Assembly (NCBI GenBank): GCA_965203855.1
Contig: CBDBDN010000004.1
Span: 1-64,000, forward strand
Source of the DNA: Bin87 sp965203855
Lineage (GTDB): Bacteria; Chloroflexota; Dehalococcoidia; Lucifugimonadales; UBA3495
DNA: 64,000 bases
Direction: 5' to 3'
Positions within the stretch are counted from its first letter, which is position 1. Every line of letters begins with the position of its first letter. The notes under the pieces were generated by a model that searched no databases, was not told where the DNA came from, and was given only the letters and a program-made list of their open reading frames with translations. Of the stretch, positions 23,189 through 34,600 are shown piece by piece. Both the position numbers and the translations under genes were made by a program.

Positions 23189-25981
23189 ATGAAAGAAATA
23201 ATGTTCGGAACGGGAGAGGGTAAATTAGACTCGGCGCGGGCGGCGGCGCGCCGGCGGCTGGAGTCATTCCCCCATTGGGTCTGCCCCCTGGCCGTCTGCG
23301 CCGCATTCATCGCAGTGGGCCTCCTCGTGCTGGACGACTACCCCGTTACCGGCGACGCCGTCTTTTACCAGCGGACGCTGGCAGGGAACGCCCTTGATTT
23401 TGCGCTGGGCGACGCCGACGCGCTGCCGATGGAAGCGTTCCGGTTCTACGGCGTCGCTTTTGAGGCGCTGCCCTTTTTGGTAGAACGCATTGCCGGCCTG
23501 GATGACCTGCGCGCCATCTATCTAACCCGCCATCTGATGACGCACCTGCTCTTTATCGTTGGCGGGTTCTGCTGCTACCTCCTGGCGTATCGGATGACCG
23601 GCAGCCGCCTGCTGGGGCTGTTCGCAATGCTGCTGTTCCTGCTCCATCCCCGCATCTACGGCCAATCCTTTGTCAACAGCAAAGACATACCCTTTTTGAG
23701 TATGTTTATGATTGCCCTGCTCAGCGTCCATTGGGCGTTTCGCAAGGGAACGCTAGGGGCGTTTCTACTCTGCGGCGCGGCGGTGGCGATACTGGTCAAC
23801 CTGCGTATTATGGGGATAATGCTGCTGCCGGCCGTGCTGGCAATGCGGGCCTGCGATGTGTATTTCGCCGTCGGCTGGGCCGAGCGGCGGCGGGTGATAA
23901 TCGGCGGGGCGGCGTTTGCCCTGGCGGCGGCAGGCATCTACTACGCCAGTATGCCCTACTTGTGGGCCGACCCGCTGGGCCGTTTTGCCGAACTGACGGT
24001 GGAACTGTCGCAGCATGAGGCCCGACTCAATGTGAACCAGCTGTTTCAGGGAGAATATATCAGCGTCGGCGAATTTCCGGCGCGTTATATTCCGGTTTGG
24101 ATCGGGATAACCACGCCGCCATTAGCGCTGCTGCTGGCTCTGACGGGCGTGGCCGCGGCGGCATATCGGGCGGCGGCCCGCGCCGGCGCCATCCTGCAAA
24201 ATACCGAACTGCGCTTTGAGCTGCTGGCCGCGAGCTGCGCCATTCTGCCCATCGCCGCAATCGTCATTATGCGGCAGGTAGTGTACGATGATTGGCGGCA
24301 AGTGTATTTTCTGTGGGGGCCGCTGTGCCTGCTGGCGGCGTTGGGCCTGCATCAAATTGGCATCGGCTTGGGAAAAACGCTGTCGCCGCGCCCGGCGACA
24401 ATCGTCCGCTATGGACTGGCCGGGCTGGCGGCCCTGGCCCTGGCTTCCCTGATTGTCCCGGCGGTACGCCTGCATCCTTATCAGTATCTGTATTTCAATT
24501 TCCTGGTGGACCGGACTACCCCGGAATATCTCCAAACGCAGTACATTATGGACTACTTTTCAGCGGCGCGCTACGAAGGCTACCAGTACATCCTGGAAAC
24601 CCATCCCGACCCGGCCATAAACCTGGCGAATATCGGCAGCCACGAATCCAATATGCGCGGCTTGGAAACGTTCTCGGCGTCCCTACGCCGCCGGCTCAAT
24701 GTTAGCGAAAATATAGACGCCGACTATTATGTGCTGTCAACCTACTCGCTAAACCGCCCTAATAACGAACTGATCGACGTGCTGCTGCCGCCCGTTATTT
24801 ACTCCGTGAAAATCTACAACAGCGCCATAATGAATGTGGTTACGCCGCACCTGTCCCGCGTTGATGCATCCACCGCCGATGCCTACCGGGAGATTTACGG
24901 AACCGCAACGGCCCGGGAGCCGGCGCTGCGGAGCTGGTTTGACTTGTACCTCCACGAAAAGACGCTGACTGTGGTGAACGAGGATTGCCCGCCCGGCGCT
25001 TTGGGCGGCCCGCGCCTGCTGTCGGTCTATGCCGCCGACGCCAGCGACCTGCCGTATATCTACCGCAGATCCGGGCGTCTGGTCGCCTCGCTTTACGGAG
25101 TGCGGTTTGACGGCAAATGCCTGATGCAGGCCACGCTCCCCGACTTTGACATTGCGCGCATTGTGGTCCGCGATGTCGGCCAAATTGTGCCGGACGCTTA
25201 CCTGCCCCAGCTGCGCCGCCAGTATGCGGCGCTGCAAGAAACCGAACCGGCCATCCGCGCCGACTTTGCCGTTTATATGGAGGATGGCGCGCTGCGCTAC
25301 ATCAAATCCGAGTGCACTTCCGACGATACGGCGGCGCCGTTCTACCTGCACATCATACCCGCCGCTGCCGACAGCCTGCCCGCCGCGCAGCGGGAATACG
25401 GACACGACAACCGCGACTTTTCTTGGGATGATTTAACGAATCTTAATTTGGAAGATTTCTCAAATCGCGGCCAGGCCATTGCGTTTGACGACAAATGCAT
25501 GGCAACAGTGCCGCTGCCGGATTATGAAATCCACGGCATCCGCACCGGCCAATTTACGCCGGGAGCGGGCCGGCTGTGGGGCGGCGAGTTATACACGCCA
25601 GCCTACTCCGCCGCCCAAGCGTCCGAGTTGGCGGCGCAAGCCGTCGGAGAGCCGGCGGCGCGTAACTTTTTCAGCGTGTATCATAATGACGGCGCGCTAA
25701 CCTATATCCGAGAGGATTGCGCGCCGTCCGATACGGCAGCCCCGTTCTACCTGCACATCATCCCGTCCGATGCCAATAACTTGCCGGCCGCGCAGCAAGA
25801 ACACGGGTTTGACAACCGCGACTTTGAGTTTGCCGCAGCCGGCGGCGTACAATACGACGGCCGCTGCCTGGTCCGAGCGCCGCTGCCCGACTATCCTATT
25901 GACCGCATCCGCACCGGCCAATACCGTCCGGACACCGGCCGGCTGTGGGAAGCGGAGTTTGCCGGGCAGCCATCACCCTGA
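23189..25981 (+). CDS. GT39-like membrane protein, cluster 1 paralogue A (three C-terminal repeats)
   Basis: A 930-residue protein. Residues 1-430 carry about eleven membrane segments. The first extracytoplasmic loop (LDDYPVTGDAVFYQR, 48-62) holds the acidic residues expected of GT-C enzymes, and LHPRIYGQSFVNSKDIPF (152-169) and RLHPYQYLYFNFLVDR (427-442) match GT39/ArnT-like glycosyltransferases that use polyprenyl-phosphate sugars. Residues about 584-924 are three copies of an unrecognised ~95-residue domain, each with one Cys pair: C600/C644, C709/C770, C844/C893. Motifs repeat as FYLHIIP, NRDF, LPDY, RTGQ. The tail is probably outside the membrane and disulfide-bonded. Start may instead be ATG 23201, which aligns with its paralogues. 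The stretch GGGAGAGGG sits where two paralogues have pure G tracts. Confidence 0.8.
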   Translation: MKEIMFGTGEGKLDSARAAARRRLESFPHWVCPLAVCAAFIAVGLLVLDDYPVTGDAVFYQRTLAGNALDFALGDADALPMEAFRFYGVAFEALPFLVERIAGLDDLRAIYLTRHLMTHLLFIVGGFCCYLLAYRMTGSRLLGLFAMLLFLLHPRIYGQSFVNSKDIPFLSMFMIALLSVHWAFRKGTLGAFLLCGAAVAILVNLRIMGIMLLPAVLAMRACDVYFAVGWAERRRVIIGGAAFALAAAGIYYASMPYLWADPLGRFAELTVELSQHEARLNVNQLFQGEYISVGEFPARYIPVWIGITTPPLALLLALTGVAAAAYRAAARAGAILQNTELRFELLAASCAILPIAAIVIMRQVVYDDWRQVYFLWGPLCLLAALGLHQIGIGLGKTLSPRPATIVRYGLAGLAALALASLIVPAVRLHPYQYLYFNFLVDRTTPEYLQTQYIMDYFSAARYEGYQYILETHPDPAINLANIGSHESNMRGLETFSASLRRRLNVSENIDADYYVLSTYSLNRPNNELIDVLLPPVIYSVKIYNSAIMNVVTPHLSRVDASTADAYREIYGTATAREPALRSWFDLYLHEKTLTVVNEDCPPGALGGPRLLSVYAADASDLPYIYRRSGRLVASLYGVRFDGKCLMQATLPDFDIARIVVRDVGQIVPDAYLPQLRRQYAALQETEPAIRADFAVYMEDGALRYIKSECTSDDTAAPFYLHIIPAAADSLPAAQREYGHDNRDFSWDDLTNLNLEDFSNRGQAIAFDDKCMATVPLPDYEIHGIRTGQFTPGAGRLWGGELYTPAYSAAQASELAAQAVGEPAARNFFSVYHNDGALTYIREDCAPSDTAAPFYLHIIPSDANNLPAAQQEHGFDNRDFEFAAAGGVQYDGRCLVRAPLPDYPIDRIRTGQYRPDTGRLWEAEFAGQPSP

Positions 25982-26017
25982 CCCTCTCCTATACGGATAG
26001 GGTAGGAATGGATACTG

Positions 26018-28774
26018 ATGATGCTAGGAACGGCGTTAGACGGATTGGGGCCGGCGCTGGCAGCGGCGCGCCGGCACCTGGAGTCATGCCCCCATTGGGT
26101 CTGGCCGCTGGCGGTTTGCGCCGCATTCATCGCAGTGGGCCTCCTAGTGGCGGACGACTACCCCGTTACCACCGACACCCTCTTTTTCCAGCGGCCGCTT
26201 GCCATCAGGGTCTTTGATTTTGTGCTGGGCGATGCCGACGCGCTGCCGACGGATCATAACAAGCTCTACGGCATGGCTTTTGAAGTACTCCCCCTTTTGG
26301 TAGAACGTATTGCCGGCCTGGATGACACCCGTTCCATCTATCTGACCCGCCATCTGATGACGCACCTGCTCTTTATCAGCGGCGGGTTCTGCTGCTACCT
26401 CCTGGCTTATCGGATGACCGGCAGCCGCCTGCTGGGGCTGTTCGCAATGCTGCTGTTCCTGCTCCATCCCCGCATCTACGGCCAATCCTTTTTCAACAGC
26501 AAAGACATACCCTTTCTCAGTATGTTTATGGTTGCCCTGCTCAGCGTCCACTGGGCCTTTCGCAAGGGCACAATAGCGGCGTTTGTGGTTTGTGGAGCGG
26601 CAGTGGCGATACTGTTCAACCTGCGTATTATGGGGATAATGCTGCTGCCGGCCGTGCTGGCAATGCGGGCCTGCGATGTGTATTTCGCCGTCGGCTGGGC
26701 GGAGCGGCGGCGGGTACTTATCAGCGGGGCGGCGTTTGCGGTGGCGTTGGCGGCAATCTACTACGCCAGTTTCCCCTATCTATGGGCCGACCCGCTGCCT
26801 CGTTTTGGCGAACTGATGCTGCTGACGTGGCGGCATCCGGCTCAAGACACTATCTCCCAGCTATTTCAAGGAGAATATATCAGCGCCGGGGAACTTCATC
26901 GGTGGCTGCCCGCCTGGATCGGGATAACCACGCCGCCGTGGACGCTGCTGCTGGCCCTGGCCGGGGCGGCCGCAGCGGCATATCGGGCGGCGGCCCACGC
27001 CGGCGCCATCCTGCGAAATACCCAACTGCGCTTTGAACTGTTGGTAGCGAGCTGCGCCATTCTGCCCATCGCTGCGGTAGTCATTACGCGGCCGGTACTG
27101 TACGATGATTGGCGGCAAGTGTACTTTCTCTGGGGGCCGCTGTGCCTGCTGGCGGCGTTGGGCCTGCGTCAAATTAGCATCGGCTTGGGGAAAGCGCTGG
27201 CGCCGCGCCCGGCGACAATCGTCCGCTATGGACTGGCCGGGCTAGTGGTCATTGCCATTGCGTCCGTAGTCGTCCCGGTGATACGCCTGCATCCTTATCA
27301 GTACGTGTATTTCAACTTACTGGTGGATCGGACTACCCCGGAATACCTCAAAACGCAGTACGTTATGGACTACGTGTCATCGGCGCACTATGAGGGCTAC
27401 CAATACATTCTGGAAACCCATCCGGTTGAAATGATAAACGTGAGGCGTGTCGGCAGCGACTTAAGAAATATGCGCGATCTGGAAATGTTCCCGCAGTCCG
27501 TACAAAGTCGGTTCAATTTCAGCGATAACACCGACGCCGATTATTATGTGCTGTCACCTTATTTTCTAAACCGCACTCATGACGGATTGATCGATGTACT
27601 GCTGCCGCCCGTTATTTACTCCAAGCAAGTGTACAACAGCACTATAATGACTGTGGTAACGCCGCACCTGTCCCGGGTTGATGCGTCCATCGCCGATACC
27701 TACCGGGAGATTTACCGAACCGCAACGCTCCGGGAACCGACGCGGCGCGGCAATTTTGACTTGTATCTCCACGAAAAGACGCTGACTGTGATTAACGAGG
27801 ATTGCCCGCCCGGCGCTTTGAGCGCCCCGCTCCTGCTGTCGGTCTATGCCGCCGACGCCAACGACCTGGCGCGGATCTATCGTAACGCCGGGCATATTAT
27901 CGCCCCGCTTTACGGAGTGCGGTTTGACGGCATCTGCCTGATGCAGGCCACGCTCCCCGACTTTGACATTACCCACATTGCGGTCAGCGGAGTGGGCGCA
28001 ATCGTGCGGGATGCTTACCTGCCCCAGCTGCGCCGCCAGTACGCCGCCCTGCAAGAAACCGAACCGGTCATCCGCTCCGGGTTCGCCGTTTATATGGCGG
28101 ATGGCGTACTGCGCTACACCAAGGACGAATGCGGCCCCGACGATAAGGCGGCGCAGTTCTATCTGCACCTCATACCCGTCGCAGCCGGCAGCCTGCCGCC
28201 CGCGCAGCGTGAATATGGGTTTGCCAATCGCGACTTTAGTTGGGACTATGTAGTAAGTTATGGCCGCGGCATCGCATTTGACGGCAAATGCATCGCAACC
28301 GTGCCGCTGCCGGATTACGAAATCCACGGCTTCCGCACCGGGCAGTATATACGGGGAGCGGGCCGGCTATGGAGTGGCGAGTTTTACACGGACGCCTACA
28401 ATGCCGCCCGAGCGTCCGAGTTGGCGGCGCAAGCCGTCGGAGAGCCGGCGGCGCGTAACTTTTTCAGCGTGTATCATAGCAGCGGCGCGCTAACCTATAT
28501 CCGAGAGGATTGCGCGCCGTCCGATACGGCAGCCCCGTTCTATCTGCACATCATCCCATCCGATGCCAATAACTTGCCGGCGCCACAGCGGGAACACGGA
28601 TTTGACAACCGCGACTTTGAGTTTGGGCCAGCCGGCGGCGTACAATACCAAGATCGCTGCCTGGTCAGCATATCGCTGCCCGACTATGCCATTGACCGCA
28701 TCCGCACCGGCCAATACCGCCCGGAAACCGGCCGCCTGTGGACGGCGGAATTTGCGGGGCAACCCACGCCATAA
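26018..28774 (+). CDS. GT39-like membrane protein, cluster 1 paralogue B (three C-terminal repeats)
   Basis: A 918-residue paralogue of the protein just upstream, 36 bp away, with the same multi-helix GT39-like front half (HPRIYGQSFFNSKDIPF; RLHPYQYVYFNLLVDR) and three C-terminal Cys-pair domains. Long blocks of DNA match the upstream gene almost exactly, especially the first membrane part and the last repeat, while the middle around residues 270-300 and 470-530 diverges. The N-terminus reads MMLGTALDG, differing from the MKEIMFGT start of A, C and F; the same MMLGTALDG start recurs in E. The spacer holds a small CCTATACGGATAGG hairpin, and AGGA lies 11-14 nt before the ATG. Confidence 0.78.
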   Translation: MMLGTALDGLGPALAAARRHLESCPHWVWPLAVCAAFIAVGLLVADDYPVTTDTLFFQRPLAIRVFDFVLGDADALPTDHNKLYGMAFEVLPLLVERIAGLDDTRSIYLTRHLMTHLLFISGGFCCYLLAYRMTGSRLLGLFAMLLFLLHPRIYGQSFFNSKDIPFLSMFMVALLSVHWAFRKGTIAAFVVCGAAVAILFNLRIMGIMLLPAVLAMRACDVYFAVGWAERRRVLISGAAFAVALAAIYYASFPYLWADPLPRFGELMLLTWRHPAQDTISQLFQGEYISAGELHRWLPAWIGITTPPWTLLLALAGAAAAAYRAAAHAGAILRNTQLRFELLVASCAILPIAAVVITRPVLYDDWRQVYFLWGPLCLLAALGLRQISIGLGKALAPRPATIVRYGLAGLVVIAIASVVVPVIRLHPYQYVYFNLLVDRTTPEYLKTQYVMDYVSSAHYEGYQYILETHPVEMINVRRVGSDLRNMRDLEMFPQSVQSRFNFSDNTDADYYVLSPYFLNRTHDGLIDVLLPPVIYSKQVYNSTIMTVVTPHLSRVDASIADTYREIYRTATLREPTRRGNFDLYLHEKTLTVINEDCPPGALSAPLLLSVYAADANDLARIYRNAGHIIAPLYGVRFDGICLMQATLPDFDITHIAVSGVGAIVRDAYLPQLRRQYAALQETEPVIRSGFAVYMADGVLRYTKDECGPDDKAAQFYLHLIPVAAGSLPPAQREYGFANRDFSWDYVVSYGRGIAFDGKCIATVPLPDYEIHGFRTGQYIRGAGRLWSGEFYTDAYNAARASELAAQAVGEPAARNFFSVYHSSGALTYIREDCAPSDTAAPFYLHIIPSDANNLPAPQREHGFDNRDFEFGPAGGVQYQDRCLVSISLPDYAIDRIRTGQYRPETGRLWTAEFAGQPTP

Positions 28775-28843
28775 CCCTATCCCAGCGGAAAACGGAACTG
28801 GACGGTGCGGTACGCTGTCCAACCCGGTTACTGTTGGATTGAG
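28775..28843 (+). promoter_or_regulatory. Conserved leader with stem-loop (copy 1)
   Basis: The B-C spacer contains GGACGGTG-CGGTA-CGCTGTCC, an 8-bp stem with two G-U pairs, then TTGGATTGAGATGAAAG into the start of C. Nearly the same sequence precedes F (37189-37269). It may be a terminator, a leader element or only a duplicated spacer. Confidence 0.45.
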
Positions 28844-31642
28844 ATGAAAGAAATAATGTTCGGAACGAGGGGGGGGGGGGGTAAATTGCGCGCGGCCGCT
28901 AGAGCCGGGCGCCGGCATCTGGAGTCATTCCCTCATTGGGTTTGGCCCCTGGCCGTCTGCGCCGCATTCATCGCCGTGGGCCTCCTCGTGCTGGACGACT
29001 ACGGTGTTACGAGGGATACCGTCGTTTTCCAGCGGCCGCTTGCTATCAGCGTCATTGATTTTGCGCTGGGGGATGCCGACGCGCTGCCAGCGGATCATAA
29101 CAAGTTCTACGGCGCCGCTTTTGAAGTACTGCCCCTTTTAGTAGAACGCATTGCCGGCCTGGATGACACGTACGCTATCTATCTGACCCGTCATCTGATG
29201 ACGCACCTGTTCTTTATCAGCGGCGGGTTCTGCTGCTATCTGCTGGCGTATCGGATGACCGGCAGCCGCCTGCTGGGGCTGTTCGCAATGCTGCTGTTCC
29301 TGCTCCATCCCCGTATTTACGGCCACTCCTTTTGGAACAGCAAAGACCTACCCTTTCTCAGTATGTTTATGGTTGCCCTGCTCAGTGTCCACTGGGCGTT
29401 TCGCAGGGGCACGGTGATGGCGTTTGTGGTTTGCGGGGTGGCGGTAGGGATACTGGTCAACCTCCGCATTATGGGAATTATGCTGCTGCCGGCCGTGCTG
29501 GCAATGCGGGCCTGCGATGTGTATTACGCCGTTGGTTGGGCGGAGCGGCGGCGGGTAATGATCAGCGGAGCGGCATTTGCCCTGGCCGCGGCAGCTATCT
29601 ACTACGCCAGTATGCCCTATCTATGGGCCGACCCGCTGGCCCGGTTTGGCGAACTGCTGGCTACGTTATCGCGGCATCCGAATGCGCCATATGAATTGTT
29701 TCGGGGACAGTATGTAAGTTCGGCGGATTTGCCGGCGTGGTACTTGCCGGTTTGGATCGGGATAACCACGCCGTCGTGGGCGCTGCTGCTGGCCGGCTTG
29801 GGGGCCGTCGGCATCTGCTGGCGCGCGGTTACCCGGGCGGGGGCCGTTTTACGCAGTACCGCGTTGCGCTTTGAGCTGCTGCTGGTCGGATGCGCCGGGC
29901 TGCCGGTAATTGGGGTGATCATATTACAGCCGGTGCTGTACAATGATTGGAGGCAGATGTACTACCTCTGGGCGCCGTTGTGTCTGCTGGCGATGGTGGG
30001 CTTGCGGCAGGTCGGCAACGGATTGCCAGCCCTAATTCATCGTTTCAGCCTAACGCGTCATTGGAGAGTAGGCCGTAATCCGGCTCTCGTCCGCGCTGGG
30101 CTGGCGGCTATGGCCGCATTGGCCCTGGCGTCCCTAGCGGCAGAGCTGATACGGCTGCATCCCTATCAGCAGTTGTATTTCAACCTGTTGGTGGACCGGA
30201 CAACGCCGGAATATCTGAAAACGCAGTATGAAATTAATGATGCCGGTAACGGATGGTGGGAAGGGTATCAGTATATTCTGGACAGCCATCCGAGTGAAAC
30301 GATACAACTGCAACTGCGCATCAAAGCGAAAACCACTTGGCGCCATCTGCCAGCCTTTCCCGAAGCCGAGCGGCGGCGGTTCCGGCTTGACCCCGCAACC
30401 GACGCCGACTACTATGTGATCGATCATACCGACGGGTTGACTTATGCGCCGGGAATGCCGGCGCCGCTGCTGCCGCCGGTCATATACAGCAGAGCGGTGT
30501 ACAACAACATAATTACGAGCGTAGCAACGCCGGACTTGTCCCGAGTTGACCCGGACATCGCGGATGCCTACCGGGAAATTTACCGGGCGGCATCACAGCA
30601 AGAGCCGGCGCTGCGGGCCGACTTTGACTTTTACCTCAACGACAAGACGCTGACTCTGGTGAACGAGAGTTGCCCGCCCGGCACTTTAAGCGACCCATTT
30701 GGGCTGTCGGTCTATGCCACCGACCCCGACGACCTGCCGTATATCTATCGTAACCGCGGGCATATTGCCGCTTTGCTTTACGGAGTGCGCTTTGACGGCA
30801 TCTGCCTAATGCAGGCTACGCTTCCCGACTTTGATATTGCCCGCATTGCGGTGGGAAACGTCGGTGAAATCGTGCCGGATGCCTACCTGCTTCAGCTGCG
30901 CCGCCAGTATGCGGCACTGCAAGAAACCGAACCGGCCATCCGCGCCGACTTTGCCGTTTATATGAAGGATGGCGCGCTGCACTACAACAAGGACGAATGC
31001 AGCCCCGACGCTACGGCGGCGCCGTTCTATCTGCACATCATACCCGCCGATACCGACAGCCTGCCCGCAGCGCGGCGTGAACACGGGTTTGCCAACCGCG
31101 ATTTTAGTTGGGATGATTTGCTATATCATGGGCGCGGCATCGCATTCGACGATAAATGCATGGCAACCGTGCCGCTGCCGGATTACGAAATCCACGGCAT
31201 CCGCACCGGCCAGCATATACCGGGAGCGGGCCGGCTGTGGGGCGGCGAGTTCTACACGCAAGCCTACTATGCCGCCCAAGCGTCCAAGTTAGCGGCGCAA
31301 GCCGTCGGAGAACCGGCGGCGCAGGACTTTTTCAGCGTGTATCATAACGACGGCGCGCTGACCTATATCCGGGAGGATTGCGCGCCGGCCGATACGGCAG
31401 CCCCGTTCTATCTGCATATCATCCCGTCCGATGCCAATAACTTGCCGGCGCCGCAGCGGCAATACGGGTTTGACAACCGCGACTTTGAGTTTGGCCCAGC
31501 CGGCGGCGTACAATACGACGGCCGCTGCCTGGTCCGGGCGCCGCTGCCCGATTATGCCATTGACCGCATCCACACCGGCCAATACCGCCCGGAAACCGGC
31601 CGGCTGTGGGAAGCGGAGTTTGCGGCCGAATTGAGGAGATAG
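28844..31642 (+). CDS. GT39-like membrane protein, cluster 1 paralogue C with 13-G tract (phase-variable?)
   Basis: A 932-residue paralogue. The start at 28844 (MKEIMFGT) is chosen because it is conserved with A and F; an upstream TTG/ATG-type extension to 28805 lies in the spacer. Codons 9-13 are built on a run of 13 Gs (28869-28881). Thirteen keeps the frame (GGT AAA); fourteen would give GGG TAA, an immediate stop, and twelve a shifted frame. The rest is the usual architecture: GT39-like membrane half with HPRIYGHSFWNSKDLPF and LHPYQQLYFNLLVDR, then three Cys-pair domains. The stop is 2 bp before the ATG of D, so the two are co-translated. A 216-bp segment (29669-29884) is identical to paralogue E. 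Confidence 0.78.
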   Translation: MKEIMFGTRGGGGKLRAAARAGRRHLESFPHWVWPLAVCAAFIAVGLLVLDDYGVTRDTVVFQRPLAISVIDFALGDADALPADHNKFYGAAFEVLPLLVERIAGLDDTYAIYLTRHLMTHLFFISGGFCCYLLAYRMTGSRLLGLFAMLLFLLHPRIYGHSFWNSKDLPFLSMFMVALLSVHWAFRRGTVMAFVVCGVAVGILVNLRIMGIMLLPAVLAMRACDVYYAVGWAERRRVMISGAAFALAAAAIYYASMPYLWADPLARFGELLATLSRHPNAPYELFRGQYVSSADLPAWYLPVWIGITTPSWALLLAGLGAVGICWRAVTRAGAVLRSTALRFELLLVGCAGLPVIGVIILQPVLYNDWRQMYYLWAPLCLLAMVGLRQVGNGLPALIHRFSLTRHWRVGRNPALVRAGLAAMAALALASLAAELIRLHPYQQLYFNLLVDRTTPEYLKTQYEINDAGNGWWEGYQYILDSHPSETIQLQLRIKAKTTWRHLPAFPEAERRRFRLDPATDADYYVIDHTDGLTYAPGMPAPLLPPVIYSRAVYNNIITSVATPDLSRVDPDIADAYREIYRAASQQEPALRADFDFYLNDKTLTLVNESCPPGTLSDPFGLSVYATDPDDLPYIYRNRGHIAALLYGVRFDGICLMQATLPDFDIARIAVGNVGEIVPDAYLLQLRRQYAALQETEPAIRADFAVYMKDGALHYNKDECSPDATAAPFYLHIIPADTDSLPAARREHGFANRDFSWDDLLYHGRGIAFDDKCMATVPLPDYEIHGIRTGQHIPGAGRLWGGEFYTQAYYAAQASKLAAQAVGEPAAQDFFSVYHNDGALTYIREDCAPADTAAPFYLHIIPSDANNLPAPQRQYGFDNRDFEFGPAGGVQYDGRCLVRAPLPDYAIDRIHTGQYRPETGRLWEAEFAAELRR
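28869..28881 (+). repeat. 13-nt poly-G tract in coding sequence
   Basis: Thirteen consecutive Gs, 25 bp after the start codon of paralogue C. Slippage by one base would switch the gene off. Confidence 0.8.
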
Positions 31643-31644
31643 GA

Positions 31645-34600
31645 ATGATTTCGGTATCGGGGCTGAACCGGTTCCGGCAAAGGTTGACGCCGGGGACCAC
31701 GGCGGCGTTTGGCCTGTTTCTGCTGTCCATACTGGCCTATGCCGGGTACTTTGCCTATTATGCGCTGTCCGGTTTGGACCTGCCGGGCCTGCTACGCGAC
31801 GTCAATAACGACGATTCGTTCTATTACTTCCAAATCGCCCGCAACCTGGCGGAGGGGCGGTTTTCTACCTTTGACGGCGGCATTACCCGCACTAACGGCT
31901 ATCATCCCGTGTGGATGTGGCTGATTACGCCGTTCTACTGGGCCTTTGACCGGGAAACGGCGCTGTTCGGCATCAAAGCGTTTGAGCTGTGCCTGATTGG
32001 CGGCGGCGCGGCATTGCTGGCAGTGTCGGCCCGGCTGTGCCGACTGCCCTGGGTCGCGCTGGTCGCCGCGCTGCCGCTGCTGTACCAGCAAACTGCGTTG
32101 TGGAGAGGATTGGAAGCCGCCGCCGGGCTGTTTGCGCTGTCGCTGCTGTTCCTGGCGCTGAGCCTGACGGCGCGCCGCCCGAAGCGGTGGTGGCCGCTGC
32201 TGGCCGCCATCGCATTCCTGCTGCCCTGGGTGAGGCTGGAGTACCTGGCCATATCCCTGACGGCAACGGCCGGAGCCGCCCTGGTTATCGGAGCGCGCGA
32301 TGAACCGGATGCCGGCGCCGACGCATCTTTTGCGGGACGTCGATTCCGCATCGGCCGTCTCCGGCTCGGCCCGCTTGCCGGATACGCTCCGTTTCTGGGC
32401 GCGTGTTTGGGCGGGCTGATTTACTTCGCTTATAACCGGCTGCTCTTTGGCGGGTATGTGCCGGTTAGCGGCGCCGTCAAAGCGGCGTGGTCGCAGGAAT
32501 GGTTTGAGCGCGCCGGCGGCTTTGACCTCGCCGCAAATCTATGGGCGCACTTGCAGTATCCCCTGATCGGCGACGGGCTGCTGCTGGTGGCGGAAATCGG
32601 CGCGTATGCCCTGATTGTCCGGTGGGCCAGTCGGCGCACGTCGCATACGCCCCATCCGCTGCTGCCGATTTTCCTGGTCGGGGCATTCGCTCTGGCGACG
32701 GGCCACGCCGCCAAGTTTGCCCAGCACGCGCTCACCATTCACCCCAACTACAACGAGGATTGGTACTTTGTGCCGGCTTACCTGATGACGGCGCTGATCA
32801 TTCCGCTGCGCTGCTTCGTGGCGGTATATCTAATTCAAGCCCTGTTCAGCCCGCGCTGGCCCAACATCGGACGGCTGCTCACGGCGGGAACGGTAGGCGC
32901 TGCGGTAATTGCGCTGGCCGCCACCGTAGATTTTACCGAACCGTTTCGGCACGCCGACCGAATTCAGCAGCATAGCCACCGAGAGTGGGAAATCACTTCC
33001 TACTTGGGTACGCAGGCAATGAACCGCCTGCTGCCCGATGATGCGGTCGTCGGTTCGTGGGATGCCGGCGTCATCGGGTATTTCGCCGAATTTCCGGTAG
33101 TGAACCTGGACGGGCTGGTGAACAACTACGGCCATTATCGTCAATATATCACCTCGCCGGAGGCCGACAATCCCGAATTTAGTGCGCGTTACGGCATTAC
33201 GCATTATGCCAACAACAGCCCAATCAGCGTCCGGCCCGTCAATACCCTGTTTGAGGGTGTTAGTCTCGAGGCTCCTAATCCGGGACCGGAGAGCTGGCAA
33301 GATGACCACGCCATCTCCCTTTTCGATTTCAAGCTCTGGCTCGCCGACCCTCATGCTCCCCTCGCCGAGGGCGCGCCGGCGCAGCAGCTGCGGACGATGT
33401 TGCAAGAACGGGCCGACTACTACTCCGGCGATGTAGCGGCCCTGGTCAGCGGCAACCTGATCAATACCTTTGCCTTGGACTGCGCTCCACAGCATACGAA
33501 TGTGCTGGTGTTCACCGTATCCGGCAACTTCCCCGACGGTACGGAAAACAAATATGGCAGCGAGCTGATCTATTTCTGGAATGACTTGCGTCGCAACAAC
33601 CTGGGCTATTGCACTGATGCCTTTGAACTGCCGGCCGTTGCGGAACATCCGGTGTCGGTAGCCGCAAAGCCTTTCGCCGCCGTTGTGAACGATCTGTTGC
33701 AGGGAAACCGGCCAATAATCCAATCTGATTGGAACGTGCACCGCGTTGGCCGGCAGCTGCTGTACCATAGAGAACGGTGTATGCCGGCCGACACGGAAGC
33801 AGGGTTCTACCTGGAAATCATCCCTGCCGATGCCAGCGACCCGCCGGCAGACGGCTGGTATCGGGATGGCGGGTCTGATTATCAGGATTTTGACTTTGGC
33901 GCGGCGGGCGGCGTGCTGCATGACGGCCGCTGCCTGGTCGTCAGATACCTGCCCGGCTACGAAATAGACGGCATTAACACCGCGCAATACAGTTATGACG
34001 AAAATGCGCTTTGGTATGGCAGGTACTACACGGAATCTTACACCGCCGCCATAGCGTCCGAGCTGGCGGCGGAGGCAGCGGGCGAGCCGACGCTGCCCGG
34101 CTTTTTCAGGGTGTATCAGGGCGACGGCAAGCTAACCTATGTCCGCGAGAATTGCGCGCCGGCGGATACGGAAGCGCTGTTCTATCTGCATCCGGTGCCC
34201 GCCGATGTGAATGACTTGCCGGCAGAACAGCGGGAACACGGATTTGACAACCTGGATTTTTCCTTTGACCAGGCCGGGGGCGTACTATACCAAGGCCGCT
34301 GTTTGGTAAGCATCCCGTTGCCCGACTACGAAATACACGGCATTCGCACCGGGCAGCACATACCGGGAGCGGGCCGGCTGTGGAGCAGCGAGTTCTACAC
34401 GGACGCTTACTTTACCGCCTCGGCATCCGAGCTGGCGGCGCAGGGCTATTACAGCATATATTACGGCGAAAGCGCGCTAACCTACATCCGGGAGAATTGC
34501 GACCCGGCGGATACGGAAGCGATATTCTACCTGCATCTGTTTCCCGCCGCTGTGGACGACTTGCCGGAGGGACAGCGGGAGCACGGGTTTGACAACCGCG

